From the NCBI RefSeq assembly GCF_026151205.1, contig NC_087075.1, positions 7,520,858 to 7,584,857 of the forward strand: a stretch of 64,000 bases of DNA. Direction: 5' to 3'. This DNA is from Bolinopsis microptera (taxonomy: Eukaryota; Ctenophora; Tentaculata; Lobata; Bolinopsidae). How positions within the stretch are numbered: position 1 is the stretch's first letter; each line of letters starts with the position of its first letter. The position numbers and the translations under genes were made by a program. This document shows, in pieces, positions 58,610 through 64,000 of this stretch. Below the pieces are notes generated by a model. That model was not told the DNA's origin and ran no database searches. It saw nothing but the letters and a program-made list of their open reading frames with translations.

Positions 58610-59011
58610 GCTTTTTAACATTAAATATATACTTAGTGTACAATGTATAATTTGTACAATAACTACAATGTGGCAATGAGAGTGGCGGTACGTGGTCAAA
58701 CCCACTTTAACAGCGTGTACTATTGATTAAATACAAGCGCGCTAGTTGCGATAGTTAAGATGCAGAACAACAAGCTACAGACAGGGTTTACTGGAGAGGT
58801 CTAATACACCGGAGAAAGGAGTTACTATGTGGTGCAGGCCACTCCAACGACTAGGAGGAGACCTTTTCAAGTACAAGTAAGTGCGCTAGTTGCTAGCATA
58901 CTTTTATCATTTACTTTTAAATCAAGTTTATTCGGATATATATTAATTGATTGTGTATTGAATTGGTGATAAATAATAAAATTGTCTTTTCTCAAAAAAA
59001 ATTGTCTCTTC

Positions 59012-59780
59012 TCAGTTTTGTACCTGTTGTAACTCGTCTGCATCGTATGGAGACTTGCAGCAACAACTACAGCAGCATCGTGCATCGTCTCTGCATTGGT
59101 AGCAACATCCACAGCAATACCTTTAATATTAAAAATGTCTTTAATTCATAATATGATCAAATGATCATAATATGTCGAGATTTTTTTAAATATCAAAAAC
59201 GTCTTTAATTCATATTACTGCATGATATGTTGAGATTTTTTAAAATGTTTTTGAAAGAAATATACTAATGATAGATAACCTTAAACCTAATATATAGTTT
59301 TAAAAAATCAACTTTCTTTTACTTGGTAATCTCCAATATTAGTTAAATGTCTTATCGTACTATAAAAATAGCATAACGTTTGCCGTGTGAACATTCGTTA
59401 TTTAAATCTGCCAAATATGAACTAATAATAACACAATTAACATTATCTTGGTGAACTAACTTGCTACCTTCGAATAAATTACTGAAATTTAAAATAATGC
59501 TTTTATTTATACTAATTGTGGCATTTTCCTACCTTCCGTGTCTGCAGCAGCAGAGGTACCAGACCACTATTATAATTATAATAATAAGTATTGAGATTGT
59601 CCATCCAATCCAGTCAAAGTTACTGACACCTGTGTCAAGTTGTGAGTCCATTATTTGAGTGAAAATTGTTGGTTCCTTGCTGGAAGTTGTGGTAGTTGTA
59701 CTTGCATACTCCATTGTACTTGCATACTCCATTGTACTTGCATACTCCATTGTACTTGCATACTCCACTGTGGAGCCCAT
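59012..59780 (-). CDS. Cys-rich single-pass membrane micropeptide B, 118 aa
   Basis: Two exons: 59533-59780 and 59012-59120; donor GGAAG|GTAGGA, acceptor TTAAAG, again splitting an Arg codon. Residues 1-27 are four near-copies of EYASTM coded by an 18-bp tandem repeat, then a Thr/Ser stretch; FDWIGW (54-59) starts a membrane helix rich in Ile (60-75), ending WYLCCCRHGR. Exon 2 gives YCCGCCYQCRDDARCCC, SCCC, KSPYDADELQQVQN. An internal ATG at residue 44 (MDSQLD) would give a protein closer in size to gene A; which start is used is open. Family role unknown. Confidence 0.72.
59696..59772. repeat. 18-bp coding tandem repeat in gene B
   Basis: TACTTGCATACTCCATTG repeated four times on the plus strand, coding the EYAST repeats on the minus strand. 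In-frame unit length, so copy number changes keep the frame. Confidence 0.92.
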
Positions 59781-60497
59781 TTTATCAGCTTAATTGTAAT
59801 TCAGTTATTGATTATCTTTACTCAGTGTCACATTATTTTGTGACTTGTGTAATGTGTATAGATGATATTTCTGTTGCTCGAAAACTACAGTGAAATGTAT
59901 TTTTATTTTACTATATTTATACGGTGTTAGATTAAAACCACGGTGCAGTAAACTTACATTCAAAAATAGATCACAGTTGTCAAATTGACCAGTCACTTGA
60001 ACAGAATTAAAATACATAATGATATTGGAAAAACAGGAGCCCAGCTGTTTCTTGTAATATAAATTGTAAAGCTTCCAGCGTGAATGTAGTTCTCGAAATA
60101 TAGTTCCATAAATTCAAAACACTTTAACTTGTCCTAAAAAGTCCTGGACTTGCGTCTGGACTCTGATACATCTTGTTAAAATGGCCTTAATGTTTAAGCT
60201 GCTGTCAGAGGGCGTGAGTCGTATTCACTATTCATGTCTTTTGTTGATTGTTTGAATGATGTACATCCTGTATTGGAAACCTCAAAGCCTATAGCTTTTC
60301 TTACCAACAAATTGAAAAGCAATTTCATCATGATAACGTCTGCGAATAATCATATCTACCTACGCTGCTCTCATCTTGAATATATTACACCAACACTTAA
60401 CAGAGAAACCTCCCACTACAACACTGCTTTTACTCACTTAACCAATTAATTATTAACTTAGTATTACTTACTTAACTAATTAATTATAAACTAATTA

Positions 60498-60707
60498 TCA
60501 AGCCTCAAACACCACCACCTCCTCCTCCTCCGCGTACACACTAACACAACAACAGCTACAACAACAGTTGTAATCCTTCCTACACAGGTAACAACACGTA
60601 CAACAATACCTCCCTGTGCTCTTGTAACATCTCCTCCACAGGATTAGGGTTATTAGACTGATTATGATGAGGGCGATGAGGATGATTAGATAGATCCACC
60701 AAACCAT
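60498..60707 (-). CDS. Cys-rich single-pass membrane micropeptide C, 69 aa
   Basis: Single exon from ATG 60707. Residues 2-24 are a hydrophobic helix (WWIYLIILIALIIISLITLI), followed by LWRRCYKSTGR. The cysteine blocks are YCCTCCYLCRKD and CCCSCCC, then VSVYAEEEEVVVFEA. It is the same protein plan as A, B and D without an intron, so either a retrocopy or an intron loss. The upstream region holds TATA-like, CCAAT and CACGTG elements (60741-60785) shared with a block at 61443. Confidence 0.75.
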   Translation of the reverse strand: MVWWIYLIILIALIIISLITLILWRRCYKSTGRYCCTCCYLCRKDYNCCCSCCCVSVYAEEEEVVVFEA

Positions 60708-60730
60708 GATCGTGTGGCTGTAGAATTAAC

Positions 60731-60800
60731 AAGCTTCCACTATAAATATAATTGACCAATAAAACTCCAAAATCACTGTCACGTGTCAAATCGAATCTGG
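60731..60800 (-). promoter_or_regulatory. Predicted promoter of gene C
   Basis: On the minus strand, going toward the gene: CACGTG (60780-60785), ATTGG (CCAAT box, ~60756) and TATATTTATA (60741-60750), about 35 bp before the ATG. The E-box/CCAAT block recurs at 61443-61508, which supports it as a functional or duplicated unit. Confidence 0.5.
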
Positions 60801-61253
60801 ATTATCAGGATCTAGGGTGAAGATTGAAGAGGTGATTATCTTTTGTGTAGTATTGTCATCTTGGTTTACTTCATATTGCTAGTGCTGAAACTTGTGAATT
60901 AATATTCCGAATAACAAAAACTTAGTTAACAATCAGCTTTTGCCTTAGTGCTAAGCAACCATGACGATATGTGTTGAACTCAAATTTACTGTTTCGCTAA
61001 GCAATTAAATTTATTTTTATCTTCATAAAAAGTTGCCAGTATAATACAATTAAATTTAAAACGTATATCCCTTTGATAGTATAATAAAATACGTCCGATT
61101 TTTTATTTACTACACTTATACTAATGATTCCCGTCATTCTTGCTGTTCTTTTAAATTTGACAACTGCAAAAATCCAATCCTAAATTTCTAGACCATGAAC
61201 TGTATTTGATAGATCTGGATACTCATGGGAAGGCAATTAATTCCCTCCTACTT

Positions 61254-61363
61254 CAGTGGCGTAACGAAGGGCCTCGCTGACCCCGCTGTGCGGGGGCACC
61301 ATCTTAGGGGGGGGGGGGGGGGCATTTTCGGCGGGGGGGGGGGGGGGGGCAACGTTACGCCAC
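61254..61363. mobile_element. Short element with GTGGCGTAACG inverted ends
   Basis: CAGTGGCGTAACG at the left and CGTTACGCCAC at the right, with two G runs (17 and 18 bp) between. No coding capacity. Target duplication is not clear. It separates two copies of TTTGATAGATCTGGATACTC (61206, 61375). Confidence 0.5.
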
Positions 61364-61442
61364 CATGAATAGTTTTTGATAGATCTGGATACTCGTGGGG
61401 AGACTCTTTATTCACCTCCCCGTGTCAGTGATTTTAACCAAT

Positions 61443-61508
61443 CAGCTTCCACTATTGACCAATAAAACTCCAGAATCACTAGGTCACGTGTCAAACCGAA
61501 TATGGATC
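61443..61508 (-). promoter_or_regulatory. Second copy of the gene C promoter block
   Basis: TTGACCAATAAAACTCCA and GTCACGTGTCAAA match 60752-60790 with small gaps; the TATA-like part is missing. It lies just downstream of gene D, with no gene C copy following, so it is either a relic of a tandem duplication or a shared element. Confidence 0.45.
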
Positions 61509-61598
61509 ACCTGGTCAACAGTAACCATGGTTACTGCAGGTCTGTACTAACTAATAGATAACGCTAAGTTAAATACCGTAAAAACAGTTACTGTCTCT

Positions 61599-62213
61599 CT
61601 AATTCTCCTCGATAACGTTAGCAGTATCTGACATAGTGTTGTAGCCTAGGTCTTGATTCTCTTGGTATATAGCTTCCAGATCTTCGTTAGGACCAGGACA
61701 GCAACATGAGCAGCAACACCTGGGTTAGTTCTGTTATCTTCAGAATCTTCAAATAATAATAATAAGTAACAAGTGGTTACTTATTATACTGGTATTATAG
61801 ACCTGGTTACTGTGACCAGGTCTACAATCTGTACTAACAAATAGATAACACCTGGGGTCAGTACTCTGTTATCTTCAAAGTATTCAAATAATTTGGACCC
61901 CGAAAGGATAACATGAAGATGCTTTACCTGCCTCGGGGGAATACGATGGATGATTTAATTGCTATGTACTAATATTTGAAATAAATGTTTTACGAGTATC
62001 ACCCGTTAACTCCTTGACTAATTTCAAAACAGTTCTCCAAGCTCCTAAAGCTGACCTGGCATCATCTCTGCAGTTGTAGCAACACCTGCAACACGTCCGG
62101 TTATACTTGCAACAGCAAAAGTACCATACCAGCAACACAACGGCTACCACGAACACCAGGGGCACTAGAGTGGCAACCCAGATAACCCAGCTACTATGGT
62201 GCGAGGTCTGCAT
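61599..62213 (-). CDS. Cys-rich single-pass membrane micropeptide D, 92 aa
   Basis: Two exons: 62056-62213 and 61599-61719; donor GCCAG|GTCAGC, acceptor AACCCAG, restoring an Arg codon. Residues 9-31 are a membrane helix (VIWVATLVPLVFVVAVVLLV) ending WYFCCC. Exon 1 then gives CCRCCYNCRDDA and exon 2 begins CCCSCCC, so here the intron falls between the two cysteine blocks, whereas in A and B it precedes the first. The tail is longer than in the others (39 residues in exon 2), acidic, with IYQENQDLGYNTM holding two Tyr. The intron contains TTACGAGTATCACCCGTTAA, also in the SINE at 38214. Confidence 0.75.
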
Positions 62214-62640
62214 TGTGGCGATCTTGAGGTTTCTTTAGTCGATACCAACGAGCATATTATCTTTTACTAAGGCAGTTTGAAGAAATAAGGAAGAAATAAG
62301 GAAGATACGATGAAGAAATAATGTAGAAATAATGACGAAAGCATGTCATTTTGTTGTGCAGCATATCGGTAAAGACGTATTTGAATAAGCAACAAGCTGA
62401 TGTCAATTTTAAATTTTCATTTACATAGAGGAAAAAACGGGAATTGTACGAAATTGCAGATCTATGAAAATATAAGTTCACGCTAATTCCTGATCAACAA
62501 AAAACTGTAAACTCTGTCAGACCCTGTGGAAATTTAAAAAGATAATATTATGGAACTCTATTTGGCAATTAGAATTAAACAAAAGTTATTTAATCAAAGA
62601 CTGTCAATCACTGACTGATCATCACGATAAATCACCCAAA

Positions 62641-62841
62641 TCACCCTGTCAGCTCATCCATCTGCTCGCCTGCATCTTCTCTCAAATGACACGTGTTCCT
62701 GTAGTGCGCGTATTGTATGCGTTCTTCTTCTACCAAGGTCCGTGTAGCCGTGTAGAAGAGGAATGCTGCCGCTGCTATAATGTATGCTGTTATGAAGATG
62801 ATGAGGAGGATGACGAGGAGGAGGATTATCCAGCTGATCAT
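62641..62841 (-). CDS. Small single-pass membrane protein E, 66 aa
   Basis: Single exon from ATG 62841. Residues 3-30 are hydrophobic (WIILLLVILLIIFITAYIIA), then a polar tail beginning TRTLVEEERIQY and ending AGEQMDELTG. Only one cysteine, so the Cys-block signature is missing. Position, strand, size and helix-first plan are shared with C and D. It may be a diverged paralogue or a separate tiny membrane protein. Confidence 0.45.
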   Translation of the reverse strand: MISWIILLLVILLIIFITAYIIAAAAFLFYTATRTLVEEERIQYAHYRNTCHLREDAGEQMDELTG

Positions 62842-63011
62842 GTACTCTGGAACGAAGTTTCCTTTTTTCTACGTTTCTCAATATACCTTTATTTGTGGAA
62901 CTGTACTTCAAATTGTTTTTTATCGCAGTGTTTTTATTGCTAATTCGTTGTATTTTTGAAGCTAAGAAGTTTTGTCGGGTTTAATCTTGGCAGTTGTTAT
63001 TATACTATCAA

Positions 63012-63104
63012 CTAGCTGTCCCAGCAAAGGATGGGACTAAGACTGATGAAATAGATACCAATTATCACTAGAATTATCAAAGTACCGAAGAGGACTGCAG
63101 ACAT
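63012..63104 (-). CDS. Possible 30-aa membrane micropeptide F
   Basis: ATG 63104 to stop 63012. It begins MSAVLFGTLIILVIIGIYFI and ends in a short polar tail with one Cys and one Trp. It is nearly all one membrane helix. The start MSA-V-L resembles the 68-aa protein at 50797-51003. It is supported only by position in the cluster and hydrophobicity; an ORF this short can be chance, or it could be a first exon. Confidence 0.35.
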   Translation of the reverse strand: MSAVLFGTLIILVIIGIYFISLSPILCWDS

Positions 63105-64000
63105 CTTTATTGTTGCTCGACTGTCATCAAACTTTCATTTTGATTGTTCAATTAGCGTCTTTAGAGCTATAAAAGTATAAATGATACTTCTTGGAGATTA
63201 ACAATTCCAAATGTTGGATACAGTTGTCAGTTATTTCCCTTCAAGTTCAGATAAATTAAAATGTTAAATAATTTTAGGATATGAGAGTTTTTGGTGCTCG
63301 AAAGATTTTGGTTGTCACCAATTTTGTAAAAAACCTAACTTTTAATCCATTATAATTGAACTAATGAAAAGGGTCTATGGAGACAGAAAAAATGAATGAA
63401 ATTATGAATAATCCCATATTGATTTTTTAAAATACGTCTCATGAATTTAACAGTTTTCTCTCATAATCAGAAAAGGCCGAGAAGGAGGAAGGAGAAGAAT
63501 ATGTCTTCAACTATACACTCTCTGATACAGTATACACGTGTCCATTAATAATTAACAGGTCGTATTCGTGTTGAGGAATATTTTAAAGCGTGTATACACG
63601 TATAAAGTATGGATTGAAGTAATTGCAATAGTAATAACTGATCTTAAAATTATTGTCAAAATTATGATTACAAATTGAGAAAATCAGGATACAATTAAGC
63701 CGAAATAACAAATCCCGCAAACATTCCGTGTACAATATTCCAGAGATGTAAATAAATGTGTGAGCAAAAAGTTGTGTTTGTGCAAACTTGTATCCAGCTG
63801 TGGGCGGCTGGGAAACCTAATATCATAATATGGGAATAATTAGTATTTTGATTATTTAATTAGTTAATCAGTATTTTGATTATTTAATTAGTTAATTAGT
63901 ATTTTTACGGAATGAAGGTCCCATCTGTTGGTAACACCAACAGCAAAAGTCTCTAAAGCGATTTAAAGTTTGGTATCCAGGAATCGAAATGTACCTGAAC
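63105..64000. other. Non-coding stretch to window end
   Basis: No gene supported. A duplicated AGTATTTTGATTATTTAATT block lies near 63842-63900. Confidence 0.4.

Overview
This looks like a piece of a metazoan nuclear genome, most likely a marine invertebrate. Evidence: AT-rich sequence, spliced genes with GT-AG introns, eukaryotic non-LTR and LTR retrotransposons, Helitrons, mariner/hAT/TTAA-type DNA elements, a tRNA-derived SINE, long microsatellites. No species can be named from the sequence. Real host genes are few; most of the window is nested mobile and satellite DNA.

Layout. 1-10 kb: a 1.16-kb pure (CCCTCT)n array, a poly-G element fragment, GC-rich GAA-loop hairpins, a spacer-less 172-bp palindrome, two head-to-tail Helitron-like units, a 151-bp-arm foldback element, a gutted LINE, a Gag fragment, 115-bp tandem repeats and a mariner-type element. 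10.9-19.1 kb and 40.95-44.2 kb: two copies of a segmental duplication, each carrying a three-exon flavin monooxygenase of the trimethylamine monooxygenase (Tmm) type on the minus strand. Copy 2 is complete (452 aa predicted). Copy 1 has exon 3 broken by two insertions and carries Phe instead of Tyr at residue 207. Because the copies share flanks, one shows the empty site for insertions in the other; this dates and delimits a 4.6-kb TTAA/poly-G element (with an RTE LINE inside it), a mariner-type element and a 370-bp satellite insertion.

20.3-35.2 kb: a giant inverted repeat, two ~7.0-kb arms around a ~0.9-kb AT-rich spacer. The outer ends carry alternating copies of a 13-bp motif. No transposase-like protein is visible. 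35.3-40.9 kb: a satellite-like element made of CTAGCGCTGG-type palindromes, TTAA elements (another empty site), a SINE with an 8-bp target duplication, TA-flanked elements with iterated GGACGGACATTA motifs, and a LINE 5' fragment with PHD-like fingers. 44.3-49 kb: a hAT MITE with perfect 8-bp duplication, an 11-bp minisatellite with higher-order structure, and a 1.9-kb TTAA element filled with degenerate TGTGACAAAGT repeats. 52-56 kb: a CR1/L2-like LINE with a long intact endonuclease-RT ORF, 5'-truncated.

50.8-63.1 kb (minus strand): the most interesting host region, a cluster of very small single-pass membrane proteins. At least four (62, 118, 69 and 92 aa) share an N-terminal membrane helix followed by a double cysteine block (CCxCCYxCR...CCCSCCC) and a short acidic Tyr-containing tail; three need splicing of introns of 276-412 bp or so and are invisible as single ORFs. 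Three more tiny membrane proteins (68, 66 and 30 aa) lie on the same strand. I recognise no named family; palmitoylated cysteine-rich membrane micropeptides are the best structural description.
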